A stretch of 43,937 nt of DNA, taken from the NCBI GenBank assembly GCA_004124385.1, contig SCKN01000008.1, positions 46,648-90,584 of the forward strand, given 5' to 3'. The position numbers and the translations under genes were made by a program. A model generated the notes under the pieces. It made no database searches and was not told the DNA's origin. It was given only the letters and a program-made list of their open reading frames with translations. This DNA is from Fidelibacterota bacterium. GTDB taxonomy: Bacteria > Fidelibacterota > Marinisomatia > Marinisomatales > TCS55. Positions 26,698 through 35,744 of the stretch are shown here, piece by piece (position 1 is the stretch's first letter; each line of letters starts with the position of its first letter).

Positions 26698-28229
26698 AAC
26701 GTAGAGATTTTATCAAAGCAAGTATGGTGATGTCCATTCTGGGTGCCAAGTTGCCGCTTATGGCATTGGGAAAATCACATCAAAATATTCGTAGAAAAAC
26801 AGGCACATGGGAGTCTGATCGTATATTAGTTCTTATTAAAATGAATGGCGGTAATGATGGATTAAATTCAGTTATCCCTGTTTTTGATTCACTTTATCAT
26901 CAAGCTAGACCTACACTTGCTTTCAATGAAAATCAGGCTTTAATGGTTACTGAAGACAGTGGTTTCCATCCTCAAATGGCTTCTCTTTTTCCTATATTTC
27001 AAAATGGTGAGATGGGAATTATTCATGGCGTTGGTTATCCCCAAAGCAATTTATCTCATTTTCGTTCATCGGATATTTGGGTTACCGGATCCCCGTCAAA
27101 TGAAATTTGGACTTCCGGATGGCTGGGCAGGCTTTTTCAGAATGAATACCCCAATTTTCCGGATGGTGCGCCAAATCATCCTGTTGCAATTCAATTCGGC
27201 AGCGCAAACTTATTGGAATTCCAGAGTACCCAGACAAATTTTGCTACAATGCTTTTTGACCCAGAAGTTATGTATGCTATTATAAATGAAAATTACGTTC
27301 CCGGCTCAAATGATCCGCCCCCAGCCACGTATGGTGGCGATGAATTAAATTTTGTTCGTGAATTGGATTTAACAACATTAGAGTATTCAGAAGAAATATA
27401 TGCCGCAGGTCAAGATGGCAACTTAACCGTAGAATATCCCAATAATAACCTAGGTGAACAATTAGCTGTCACAGCAAAACTCATTTCCGGTGGCTTAATG
27501 ACACCCATTTATCGCCTTCATATTGGCGGTTTTGATACTCATGCCGGACAAAGCAATGACCATTCACAACGACTTAACCAAACGTCCAATGCTATAAGTG
27601 CTTTTTTGCAAGATCTGAAAAATCAAGGTTTGAATGACCGTGTAATGGTGATGACAACGTCTGAATTTGGCCGACGCGTTGGTGAAAATGGTTCTAACGG
27701 TACGGATCATGGAACAAGCGGCCCCATCTTTACCTTTGGAACAACCACCATTGGCGATGTGTACGGTTCGCAACCCAGTTTATCCAATTTGGATAATAAT
27801 AACAATCTGTTGGTGGAGCATGATTTCAGGCAAGTTTATTCAACATTGATTGAAGACTGGTTTGGAATGGATTCATCCATTTCACAATCTGTTTTTCAGG
27901 ATACATTTGATCCAATTCCATTTGTGGCAAATCCGTTATCGGTCAATGGTTCGCCTACTGTTCCGGACTCCTTTACTCTTTTCCCTGCGTTTCCTAATCC
28001 GTTTAATCCGGCGACTAATATTCGTTTTGAATTACCATCTGAAGCAAGGGCAACTATACGGGTCTTTGACTTAAAAGGCAGGGAAGTTCAAACTCATAAT
28101 CTAGGGAAACTCAATTCTGGTCAGCATGATTTTAGATTAGACTGTCGCGATTTGTCATCCGGTGTATATCATATCCAAGTGGAAGCGGCCGGCAGTGTCC
28201 AGTCCCAGCGGGTGACACTGGCGAAATAA
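26694..28229 (+). CDS. DUF1501 family protein with C-terminal sorting domain
   Basis: This 511-residue protein begins with a twin-arginine-like signal (MKRRDFIKAS then a hydrophobic stretch). The DUF1501 core, related to sulfatase/alkaline phosphatase folds, carries MNGGNDGLNSVIP, HIGGFDTHAGQ and TTSEFGRRVGENGSNGTDHG. From about residue 430 it has a type IX-like sorting domain (FPNPFNPATNIRFELP, VFDLKGREV, SGVYHIQVEA). It should therefore be surface-attached or secreted. It is co-translated with DUF1800 (4-nt overlap). Confidence 0.93.
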   Translation: MKRRDFIKASMVMSILGAKLPLMALGKSHQNIRRKTGTWESDRILVLIKMNGGNDGLNSVIPVFDSLYHQARPTLAFNENQALMVTEDSGFHPQMASLFPIFQNGEMGIIHGVGYPQSNLSHFRSSDIWVTGSPSNEIWTSGWLGRLFQNEYPNFPDGAPNHPVAIQFGSANLLEFQSTQTNFATMLFDPEVMYAIINENYVPGSNDPPPATYGGDELNFVRELDLTTLEYSEEIYAAGQDGNLTVEYPNNNLGEQLAVTAKLISGGLMTPIYRLHIGGFDTHAGQSNDHSQRLNQTSNAISAFLQDLKNQGLNDRVMVMTTSEFGRRVGENGSNGTDHGTSGPIFTFGTTTIGDVYGSQPSLSNLDNNNNLLVEHDFRQVYSTLIEDWFGMDSSISQSVFQDTFDPIPFVANPLSVNGSPTVPDSFTLFPAFPNPFNPATNIRFELPSEARATIRVFDLKGREVQTHNLGKLNSGQHDFRLDCRDLSSGVYHIQVEAAGSVQSQRVTLAK

Positions 28230-28258
28230 ATACCCTCTTTCTTTATTAAATTTCAACC

Positions 28259-29383
28259 ATGCAAAATATCCATCCACTCTTGGATGCTGAAAAACAGCTC
28301 CAGGCTCAAACGTATGAAAAAGAAAAACGCATCATTGGATTATTGGGTTCAGTTATTTCACTGGCATTTGTACTCTGGTTTTATTTTTCTGGTTTTAGCC
28401 AACAAATTGCTCATCTGGACTATTCATTCATCTGGACATTTTTTATTTATGTAGCAGTCTTTTTATCATTATCCACTTTAATCGGACTGCCGCTGGGATA
28501 TTATTCAGGATATGTCCATGAACATAAATGGGGCTTTTCCAATTATACCCATAAGACCTGGGCATTGGATCAATTAAAATCATTTTTACTCTCTTTAATA
28601 TTATTTCCACTCTTATTGGGTTTATTATATTGGGTATTTTCAGCATTTCCAGATATTTGGTGGTTGGTAGCCGGTGGAACTATGGCCATTGTTTCTGTGA
28701 TTTTTGCCACTCTTTTTCCAGTTGTCATTGCACCCATTTTCAATAAATATGACCCCATCGAAGATGAAAGCCTGGTAAATCAATTAACGGAAATTTTGGA
28801 AAAAGCCGGACTGAAGCCAGGAGGATTCTTTCGGCAGGATATGAGTAAGCAGACAAAAAAAGAAAATGCATTTTTGGGTGGATTGGGGAAAACCCGTCGA
28901 GTGGTGATGGCGGACAATCTTTTGGAAAAAATGAGTCAAAATGAAATAGCATCTGTTATTGCCCATGAAGTCGGGCATTATCGATATGCTCATTTACCTA
29001 AAAATATTGTCATCGGGACAGCTCAACAATTGGTTATATTTTATCTATTAGATATAGTTATGAAGTATTTTTTTTCGAGTTTTCTTACATCAAATGTAAC
29101 AAATCTGGCACTTTTTCCCATGATCGGTCTCATAATGGGTGTTTTATCCGGCTTTTTGTTTGGACCATTAAATAATTGGATATCCCGTTCCTTTGAACGC
29201 CAAGCTGACAACTGCTCTTTAGAACTCTATCCGGAAAAAGATGCGTTTCTAGGCGCCTTGGCTGGTTTGGCAAATCGAAATTTGTCTAATGCCTATCCTA
29301 GCTGGTGGGTAAAATGGCTCTATTATTCTCATCCGCCTATTGGTGAGCGATTGGCATTTGCTGAGGAGTATAAATATGATTAA
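28259..29383 (+). CDS. M48 family membrane metalloprotease (Ste24-like)
   Basis: This 374-residue protein has several membrane helices (about 24-46, 55-82, 105-130, 138-160 and 285-305). The zinc motif HEVGH is at 236-240 and the third ligand E313 is in SFERQADNC. This is the layout of CAAX-type protease 1/Ste24, which in bacteria acts on membrane proteins. All catalytic residues are present. Its 3' end overlaps the next gene by 8 nt. Confidence 0.93.
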   Translation: MQNIHPLLDAEKQLQAQTYEKEKRIIGLLGSVISLAFVLWFYFSGFSQQIAHLDYSFIWTFFIYVAVFLSLSTLIGLPLGYYSGYVHEHKWGFSNYTHKTWALDQLKSFLLSLILFPLLLGLLYWVFSAFPDIWWLVAGGTMAIVSVIFATLFPVVIAPIFNKYDPIEDESLVNQLTEILEKAGLKPGGFFRQDMSKQTKKENAFLGGLGKTRRVVMADNLLEKMSQNEIASVIAHEVGHYRYAHLPKNIVIGTAQQLVIFYLLDIVMKYFFSSFLTSNVTNLALFPMIGLIMGVLSGFLFGPLNNWISRSFERQADNCSLELYPEKDAFLGALAGLANRNLSNAYPSWWVKWLYYSHPPIGERLAFAEEYKYD

Positions 29384-30044
29384 TCAAAATACACTTGATT
29401 TTCTTAAAAAGCTGAAGAAAAATAATGACCGTAATTGGTTTAATGATCAAAAAGATGATTATAAAGATGCTCTTGCTAATTTCACAGATCTGGTTGCAAT
29501 ACTGTTACATAATATATCTGGATTTGATGAAAAATTAATTGGTGTACAACCCAAAGATTGTTTATTTCGAATTTATCGTGATGTTCGTTTTTCTAAAGAT
29601 AAAAGTCCCTATAAAACATGGTTTAGTGCATCCATGAAAGGCGGTGGAAAGAATGAAATGTTTCCGGGATATTATATTCATCTCGAACCGGGAAACACAT
29701 ATTTAGGAGGAGGCATTTGGCATCCATCGAAAGAAGCATTGCAGAACATCCGTGATTTCTTTGTGGATCACTCTGAAGAATTAGAAAAAATTGTATTAGG
29801 TACAAAATTCAAGAAACACTTTGGTGAAATGAGTGGAGAACAGTTGAAAATTGCTCCCAAAGGTTACCCAAAAGATCACCCTCAAATCAGATGGCTGCGC
29901 TATAAGGATTTTCTGGCTGGAGCTTCAAAAAACAAAATTGATATAACATCAGAAAATATTATAGAAAATTTCACTGCGGATTATAAAGCCATGTTTCCGT
30001 TTATTCAGCTTCTTCGTAATGGGCTAACCCATTACAATAGATAA
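29376..30044 (+). CDS. DUF2461 (TIGR02453) family protein
   Basis: The family pattern is clear: LDFLKKLKKNNDRNWFNDQK, DCLFRIYRDVRFSKDKSPYK, and the later YLGGGIWHPSKEALQNIRDF. Its function is unknown. I choose the ATG at 29376, which has a GAGGAG ribosome site 7 nt upstream and gives the usual N-terminus. An in-frame upstream start at 29340 would lie deep within the M48 gene. Confidence 0.92.
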   Translation: MINQNTLDFLKKLKKNNDRNWFNDQKDDYKDALANFTDLVAILLHNISGFDEKLIGVQPKDCLFRIYRDVRFSKDKSPYKTWFSASMKGGGKNEMFPGYYIHLEPGNTYLGGGIWHPSKEALQNIRDFFVDHSEELEKIVLGTKFKKHFGEMSGEQLKIAPKGYPKDHPQIRWLRYKDFLAGASKNKIDITSENIIENFTADYKAMFPFIQLLRNGLTHYNR

Positions 30045-30075
30045 GTATTATACTGTTTATTTAGCGTAGAAAAAC

Positions 30076-30106
30076 TTTGAACGGTTTAAAATATATCTTT
30101 AATTTG
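30076..30106 (+). promoter_or_regulatory. Candidate Bacteroidota-type promoter for the symporter gene
   Basis: TTTG (30076-30079), a 19-nt spacer and TTAATTTG (30099-30106) resemble the -33 TTTG / -7 TAnnTTTG promoter, with one mismatch in the -7 element. It lies 79 nt before the symporter ATG in a 141-nt gene-free stretch. Confidence 0.35.
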
Positions 30107-30185
30107 AAGAGGTTTCTTGGTATTTAGTACCGAATTCCATCAAAGACAATCCGGCAAAATTATATAATTAAATCATTGTAAAATA

Positions 30186-32069
30186 ATGGAAGCAAAAATA
30201 ATCTGGCTCTTTACATTTGTCGGTCTTTATTGGGCCTACTGCCTTTTTTGGGGATATAAAGGTGCTAAAAGCGCTAAAACATCAACAGATTATTTCATCG
30301 CAGGACGCTCTTTGGGCATTTGGGTCTTTGTTCTTGCTGCCACAGCAACCAGCTTCAGCGGCTGGACCTTTGTAGGCCATCCCGGAAAAATACTTACGGA
30401 TGGTTTACCTTATGCATTCGCTTCTTTTTATGCATTAACCATTCCTTTTACAGGCGTCCTCTTCCTCCGGAGACAATGGGTTCTGGGTCGTGCTTTTCAG
30501 TATGTGACACCTGGAGAAATGTATTCCCATTATTACGGTGGAAATACGATTCGAATCTTGACTGTGTTGGTGGCATTTTTATTTAGCGTTCCTTATTTAG
30601 GAGTTCAACTCAAAGCATCTGGAGCATTGTTTAATATATTATCTGATAATATGATTAGTGTTAATTTTGGTATGTTTATGCTCACCACTGTTGTCGTGAT
30701 TTATGTTGCATCTGGTGGTTTACGCTCAGTAGCCTATGTTGACTGTGCGCAGGCAATTCTCCTAGCTCTTGGAATTATTATCCTTGGGAACATTGCCATT
30801 GTCTGGTCTGGCGGCTGGTCAGCCTTTACTGAAGGAATCGGAAATTTGGTTCGAGGAGATTTGGCATCAGGTACAAATCTTACTCCAGATGGTTTTTCTA
30901 AAAAAGTGGCCATGCCGGGAGCTATTCAAATGGTTTCATCCGGAAGTAAAGCAGTGGGCGGAGTTTGGACTGGCATGATGTGTATGACATATATGTTTGC
31001 ACTTATGGGTATTCAAGCTTCCCCTGCATTTTCCATGTGGTCTTATTCGAATAAAACGTCCAAAGCATTCCGCTGGCAACAAGTTGTGGCTTCATCATTA
31101 ATTATTGGTGTAATATTATTTACTTTTACCATTTTTCAGGGAATGGCGGGGGAGCTACTGGTTAAGAAAGGCATCTTTGATTCAGTGAATGATAAAACGC
31201 TGGTACCCAAATTAATCAATCTGATGTCTGAGGGCACACCTTGGCTTGTTGGATTATTGGCCGTCTGCGCCTTGGCGGCTATGCAAAGTACGGGAGCAGC
31301 GTATATGTCCACATTCAGTGGCATGATTACCAAAGATATTTATAAACAATACTTTAATAAAGATGCATCAGAAGACCTCCAAAAATTAATCGGCCGTATT
31401 TTTGTCGTCGTGGTAGCCTTATTTGCATTGGTTGTAGCCGCCAAAGCAAATCAAGCAATTGTGATGCTAGGAGGATTGGCGGTTGCTTATGGTTTTCAAA
31501 TGTATCCGGCTCTTATGGGGAATCTTTATTTTTCATGGTTTTCCCGCCGAGGAATTTCCATCGGTTTAATTGCTGGTTTGATTGGTGTAACTCTTACCGA
31601 TAAAATTGTATCTGTATTCGGATTACCTTGGGGAGCGTATCCACTAACAATTCATAGTGCCGGATGGGGTATTTTCTTTAATCTACTTTTTACAATAGTT
31701 TTTTCATTTTTGTACCCTGATTCAGAAGATGAAACAAAAGAAAAAAAGAAAAAGCATACATTTTTGAAAAATCTTGCCGGCGTTCCTGTAGCCAAACGGA
31801 AATACATTCCATTGGCAATTGGATTAACACTATTTTGGTTCCTTGTTGGTTTCGGACCATTTGCTACTATTGGGAATACACTCTTTTCTGATCCCAACAA
31901 TCCTGCTACGTGGAATCCCTTTGGACTGCCATCCATTTGGGTATGGCAATTGATATTTTTAGTCTACGGTATTTTTATAATGTGGTTTCTGGCGTTTTTT
32001 ATGGAACTCTCCAAACCTATTTCTCCGGAAAGAGTAATCACAGAGCACAAAAAACAGTTTCCCAGTTAA
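30186..32069 (+). CDS. Sodium/solute symporter (SSS family)
   Basis: This 627-residue protein has about 13-14 membrane helices. The SSS signature is seen in TSTDYFIAGRSLGIWVFVLAATATSFSG, here read in pieces, GLRSVAYVDCAQAI, and the later LAVCALAAMQSTGAAYMSTFSGMITKD, which contains the sodium-site Ser/Thr. It should import a small organic solute with sodium. The substrate is not clear; PutP/PanF-like relatives are the nearest in style. It stands alone with a 141-nt upstream region. Confidence 0.92.
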   Translation: MEAKIIWLFTFVGLYWAYCLFWGYKGAKSAKTSTDYFIAGRSLGIWVFVLAATATSFSGWTFVGHPGKILTDGLPYAFASFYALTIPFTGVLFLRRQWVLGRAFQYVTPGEMYSHYYGGNTIRILTVLVAFLFSVPYLGVQLKASGALFNILSDNMISVNFGMFMLTTVVVIYVASGGLRSVAYVDCAQAILLALGIIILGNIAIVWSGGWSAFTEGIGNLVRGDLASGTNLTPDGFSKKVAMPGAIQMVSSGSKAVGGVWTGMMCMTYMFALMGIQASPAFSMWSYSNKTSKAFRWQQVVASSLIIGVILFTFTIFQGMAGELLVKKGIFDSVNDKTLVPKLINLMSEGTPWLVGLLAVCALAAMQSTGAAYMSTFSGMITKDIYKQYFNKDASEDLQKLIGRIFVVVVALFALVVAAKANQAIVMLGGLAVAYGFQMYPALMGNLYFSWFSRRGISIGLIAGLIGVTLTDKIVSVFGLPWGAYPLTIHSAGWGIFFNLLFTIVFSFLYPDSEDETKEKKKKHTFLKNLAGVPVAKRKYIPLAIGLTLFWFLVGFGPFATIGNTLFSDPNNPATWNPFGLPSIWVWQLIFLVYGIFIMWFLAFFMELSKPISPERVITEHKKQFPS

Positions 32070-32088
32070 ACTTATAATATAATAAACG

Positions 32089-32298
32089 TTATCCCGGCTG
32101 TACGTTAACAGCTTTATTTCCTTTCATGTCAAAATCAGTATCGAATTTGACTCGGTATCCTTCTCGTAACAGTCCTGAAATCCGTTGCATTCGCGGGCTC
32201 AAACTTCCACCATGGAAAAAATAATCTTCACCATCATCTCCCCGAATAAAACCAAATTTCTTTGCACTGTCATAGTGTCTGATAACGCCAGTTTTCAC
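32089..32298 (-). CDS. Cold-shock-domain protein
   Basis: This 69-residue single-domain protein has RNA-binding motif 1 as KKFGFIRGDD and motif 2 as DYFFHGG (normally VFVH). The loop after motif 2 is longer than in CspA (LSPRMQRISGLLREGYRVKF). It starts at GTG, one base after the upstream stop, with AAGGA inside the end of the upstream gene. It ends a four-gene operon. Confidence 0.88.
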   Translation of the reverse strand: MKTGVIRHYDSAKKFGFIRGDDGEDYFFHGGSLSPRMQRISGLLREGYRVKFDTDFDMKGNKAVNVQPG

Positions 32299-32299
32299 A

Positions 32300-32770
32300 C
32301 TAATTTCCTTTACTTCTATAACGGTAAATATACAATATAATGATACCTGCCAGATTGGGATACCATATTATGGGGTCTGACCAAGGAATACCGTCAATAG
32401 CATAATCTGACACAGGCCATAAAAACTGCGTGGGAAAATATTCCTTGGTATGAAAAGGGAAATCCATGCAGATGTGCAGCGGCCAGCCCAACATGGCAAA
32501 AGCAACATCCTTTTTTTGCCATGCAACTATTCCAATAACAATCAATGCAGGGATAAAACTGTGAGAAATATTGTAATTAAAATGAACCCAGCAAGGGATA
32601 ATATCCAGTGGCGGTGGTCCCATTTGAAATGTTCCTTTGAATACCCTGAGCACAGCAAAGATACCGAAAGAAAAAAGATCTGGAAACATGCCAAAAAACA
32701 ATGCTAGCCAGAGACGACCTTTATAACCGAACAGACCTCGTCCCCATAGTCCATGACTAAAAATATCCAG
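32300..32770 (-). CDS. Integral membrane protein, apparent CTG start
   Basis: The recognisable N-terminus (DIFSHGLWGRGLFGYKGR, then LALFFGMFPDLFSFG) extends upstream of the first ATG/GTG/TTG to codons with no standard start. CTG at 32770-32768 gives MDIFSHGLWG and has AAGGG 7 nt upstream; ATT at 32764 is an alternative. From CTG the protein has 156 residues and about four membrane segments. Conserved His and Asp residues (DIFSHG, MFPDL, HICMDFPFH) resemble membrane-bound metal-dependent hydrolase-like proteins. It starts 3 nt after the DUF4442 stop. Confidence 0.72.
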   Translation of the reverse strand: MDIFSHGLWGRGLFGYKGRLWLALFFGMFPDLFSFGIFAVLRVFKGTFQMGPPPLDIIPCWVHFNYNISHSFIPALIVIGIVAWQKKDVAFAMLGWPLHICMDFPFHTKEYFPTQFLWPVSDYAIDGIPWSDPIIWYPNLAGIIILYIYRYRSKGN

Positions 32771-32773
32771 GTT

Positions 32774-33253
32774 TCAGCCCTTATCTTTGATCGAAAGTGT
32801 TAATGTATATTGCGCCGCCGGCTCATCTCCCAAGTGGCTTGGGACTTTTACTGTAATATCCACAGGAATATTTTGGCGCTCACCCGTTTCTGCAGCTAAA
32901 CGAACAGCTTCTTTTATTTTTGCGCCATCATTGCAGGTAAAATAAGCATCGCCTTCAACCAGTTTTAAATAATCAGCATGGACATCTTTGAAAATGAGTA
33001 TAATTTTTTTACCTGTTTTTTCAATATGACGCATGGCTAAAAAACCACCCGCTAAATCTGCCCCGATTGTAAGAGCACCGATGTACATGGACTTTACATG
33101 ATTTTTAACTCTGCGTTTGCAGGGAATACGTATAACACATTTATCATCGCTGATTTCATGAATCTTTGGGCGACAAAAAAATATGAGTGGAATTTTGAAA
33201 AAGCCTAAAGCCCATAATGTTCGGTTTGTCTTTACTACTGTAGAAAATCTCAT
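32774..33253 (-). CDS. DUF4442 hotdog-fold thioesterase-like protein
   Basis: This 159-residue protein matches DUF4442: LGFFKIPLIFFCRPKI, CVIRIPCKRRVKNHVKSMYIGAL and TIGADLAGGFLAM. The NH..SMY..A region corresponds to the active-site helix of hotdog thioesterases, so acyl-CoA thioesterase activity is possible but not proven. It begins one base after the DUF885 stop. Confidence 0.88.
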   Translation of the reverse strand: MRFSTVVKTNRTLWALGFFKIPLIFFCRPKIHEISDDKCVIRIPCKRRVKNHVKSMYIGALTIGADLAGGFLAMRHIEKTGKKIILIFKDVHADYLKLVEGDAYFTCNDGAKIKEAVRLAAETGERQNIPVDITVKVPSHLGDEPAAQYTLTLSIKDKG

Positions 33254-33254
33254 C

Positions 33255-35075
33255 TCAATTCAATTTTGATGCTATCCATTTATCAACTTGTTTTTCCAAA
33301 ATATTTAAGGGAAGACGTCCATTGGTAAGAACAACCTCATGATATTCACGAATATCGAAGGCATTGCCTAGTGTTGATTTGGCTTTTTCCCGGAGTTCCA
33401 AAATCTTCAGCATACCAATTTTATATCCAGTGGCTTGAGCGGCCATAACGATATGTCGTTCCACCATTTTTACAACGTCCGCTTCTACGTTTGGCGTATT
33501 ATTCATATAATAATCAATCCCTTGTTCACGGGTCCACTTCTTGGCATGAATTCCAGTATCAACCACGAGTCGGCATGCTCGCCAAAGTTCCATGGCCAAT
33601 CGTCCGAAATCAGAATAAGGGTCGGTGTAAAAACCCATTTCTTTTGGAATATATTCACTATAGAGCGCCCAACCTTCGCCGTAAGCTGTGTACCAGCCAA
33701 ACTTGCGAAACATGGGAATATTTTCTAACTCCTGGGAAATCGCTATCTGCATATGGTGGCCGGGAATACCTTCATGATATGCCAATGCTTCCATTTGATA
33801 TTTTGGGACTACTTTCATATCAAATGTATTTACATAATACGTTCCCGGACGTGAACCATCTAAAGCGGGACTTTGATAAAATGCTTTTCCGGCAGACTCT
33901 TCTCGAAAAGCTTCCACTGGTTTTACAATAATGTCTGCTTTGGGCTGTGTAATAAAAAGCTGATCCAGTTTTGCTCGCATTTCATCCACTATTCGCGTTG
34001 CTTCAGCCACATAGTCTGCCTTCCCTTGCTCTGTCTCTGGATAAAAGTGGCTATCATCATTATTAACATATACAAAGAATTCCTGCAGCGTTCCCTCAAA
34101 ACCAACTTGCTGCATAATATTTCGCATTTCAGCATGAATACGATCAACTTCTTGCAAACCAATATTATGAATCTCTTCAGCAGTCAGATCTGTTGTAGTA
34201 ATATTCGCCAGTCGCATATTGTAAAAGTTTACACCATCAGGCAGATCCCAAACGCCATCGGTTTGTGATGCTTCATTCTGGAGATTTTCGAAATAGGTAA
34301 TAAGTTCTTCATACGCCGGTTGTACATGTTTTACCAACGCTGTTTTTGCTTGTACAAGCAATCTGTCTCGCTGACGGATTTTAATATCAAGGGCATTTAC
34401 CTTTTCTGTAAAGTCTGCAAGAAGCGTACTGGGAATTCCAGTATTTTCAAATGGTTCATTGGAGATTACATTCCGGCAATCTCGGAGAACATGAGGAAAA
34501 ACAAATTCCGGGGGAATAATCCCTTTTGCACGTCTTTTTTCCAATCCAATGAGAACATGTTTAAACAGCGTTTGGGATCGGCGAAGTCGGCTAATATAGT
34601 TTTGGGCATCTTGAATATTATTCACTTTGTGCATGCTGATCAAATCAGCTGGGATCCCAGACTGCAAGCCATGCATTTGATTGAGTGGATAATTATGATA
34701 GCGGTATTTATAGTTGGCGATGCTACGCTCGTGTTCAAAGACAAATAGATCATGACTTAATTGTGTCTGTTCATTCAGTTTATCGTAAGCAATATTATTT
34801 TGTAACCAGCGTAATTCTCTTTTTGTTCTAGCCAAGGCGACTTTTGATGCCCGTTCAGAATTATCATCCCAGTGACCTTGATCTTCCTTAATCCCCAGCC
34901 ACATTTTGAATTCTGGACTACGGTCAATTCGATCTTGAAATACTTTTTCAAAAAATGCATTCGCCTTTTCTGATTCATCTACCACCCGAGGCTCTAATGA
35001 CGCTTTATTGGGATTTAATAGAATCATCCCTAGAGCGATAATAAATAATACAATTATACCTTTACGATCATCCAT
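33255..35075 (-). CDS. DUF885 family metallopeptidase
   Basis: This 606-residue protein has an N-terminal hydrophobic anchor or signal (8-22). The DUF885 core includes the zinc motif HEGIPGH (434-440), a downstream Glu in YGEGWALYSEY and NNTPNVEADVVKMVERH. The family is related to M32-like carboxypeptidases, so a secreted or membrane-tethered peptidase is likely. It is the first gene of the operon running to 32089. Catalytic residues are intact. Confidence 0.92.
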   Translation of the reverse strand: MDDRKGIIVLFIIALGMILLNPNKASLEPRVVDESEKANAFFEKVFQDRIDRSPEFKMWLGIKEDQGHWDDNSERASKVALARTKRELRWLQNNIAYDKLNEQTQLSHDLFVFEHERSIANYKYRYHNYPLNQMHGLQSGIPADLISMHKVNNIQDAQNYISRLRRSQTLFKHVLIGLEKRRAKGIIPPEFVFPHVLRDCRNVISNEPFENTGIPSTLLADFTEKVNALDIKIRQRDRLLVQAKTALVKHVQPAYEELITYFENLQNEASQTDGVWDLPDGVNFYNMRLANITTTDLTAEEIHNIGLQEVDRIHAEMRNIMQQVGFEGTLQEFFVYVNNDDSHFYPETEQGKADYVAEATRIVDEMRAKLDQLFITQPKADIIVKPVEAFREESAGKAFYQSPALDGSRPGTYYVNTFDMKVVPKYQMEALAYHEGIPGHHMQIAISQELENIPMFRKFGWYTAYGEGWALYSEYIPKEMGFYTDPYSDFGRLAMELWRACRLVVDTGIHAKKWTREQGIDYYMNNTPNVEADVVKMVERHIVMAAQATGYKIGMLKILELREKAKSTLGNAFDIREYHEVVLTNGRLPLNILEKQVDKWIASKLN

Positions 35076-35137
35076 GTATTTACCTTTAATTATTTAATAT
35101 AAAATGTGCCCATGAATGTATACAAAAAACCTAAATA

Positions 35138-35692
35138 TTATTTCTTTAAACGTAAACAAAAGAAATAAAATATAATAGGCGCTATGGCCCAAACAGCTTG
35201 TGGAATTAACGTATATCCAACGTCTGTTGCTGATCCGAGTAAAGGCGGAATAATTATTGGATTCCATGGCAAGGGCTCATAAACCCACACTCGTCCATTG
35301 AATAAATATTCTACTAGTAGTTCCTGAAAAATCCCCCATGAAAGCATTATCCCGAATTCCTTTGTTCTGAATTTAGTAAAATGAGGTCCCTTTAGAATTT
35401 TTAAGCAAAAAAGAATTCCCAACATAAAGATTCCGCCATCCCAAATGGAATGGCTCACTTTTCTTGGCCATCCATCTAGCCCAAAAGGCCATTCTTTAAA
35501 TGAATGGAGAAATTCAGGCCCAAGGAACAAAAATGTGAACTCCCATGTGGCACCAATTAAACAGCCAATCCAAAATAATTTATAATAGTAAGGGGAAAAA
35601 TCATTTCTTCTGTGTGCATTATAGATCCCAATAACAATTGCCACAGCTATGGCAAAGTCTGCAATCATTAAAAAGTAATCAAACGTGTTCAT
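35138..35692 (-). CDS. Polytopic membrane protein, unknown
   Basis: This 184-residue protein has about five membrane segments (6-24, 38-58, 86-104, 115-130, 152-178) and conserved-looking Trp and Glu residues inside them (LIGATWEFTFLF, SWGIFQELLVEYLF). I recognise no family. It has its own 52-nt upstream gap, and no clear promoter is seen. Confidence 0.75.
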   Translation of the reverse strand: MNTFDYFLMIADFAIAVAIVIGIYNAHRRNDFSPYYYKLFWIGCLIGATWEFTFLFLGPEFLHSFKEWPFGLDGWPRKVSHSIWDGGIFMLGILFCLKILKGPHFTKFRTKEFGIMLSWGIFQELLVEYLFNGRVWVYEPLPWNPIIIPPLLGSATDVGYTLIPQAVWAIAPIIFYFFCLRLKK

Positions 35693-35744
35693 TTGAATTC
35701 CATATGATTAATTAATTTATGTGCTTTAAATAAAAGATAACATT

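Noticed and set aside
33435-34748. Several plus-strand frames of 97-146 codons inside DUF885
   Set aside because: They are antisense shadows of a gene with intact catalytic motifs, rich in Cys, Phe and Ser as expected by chance.
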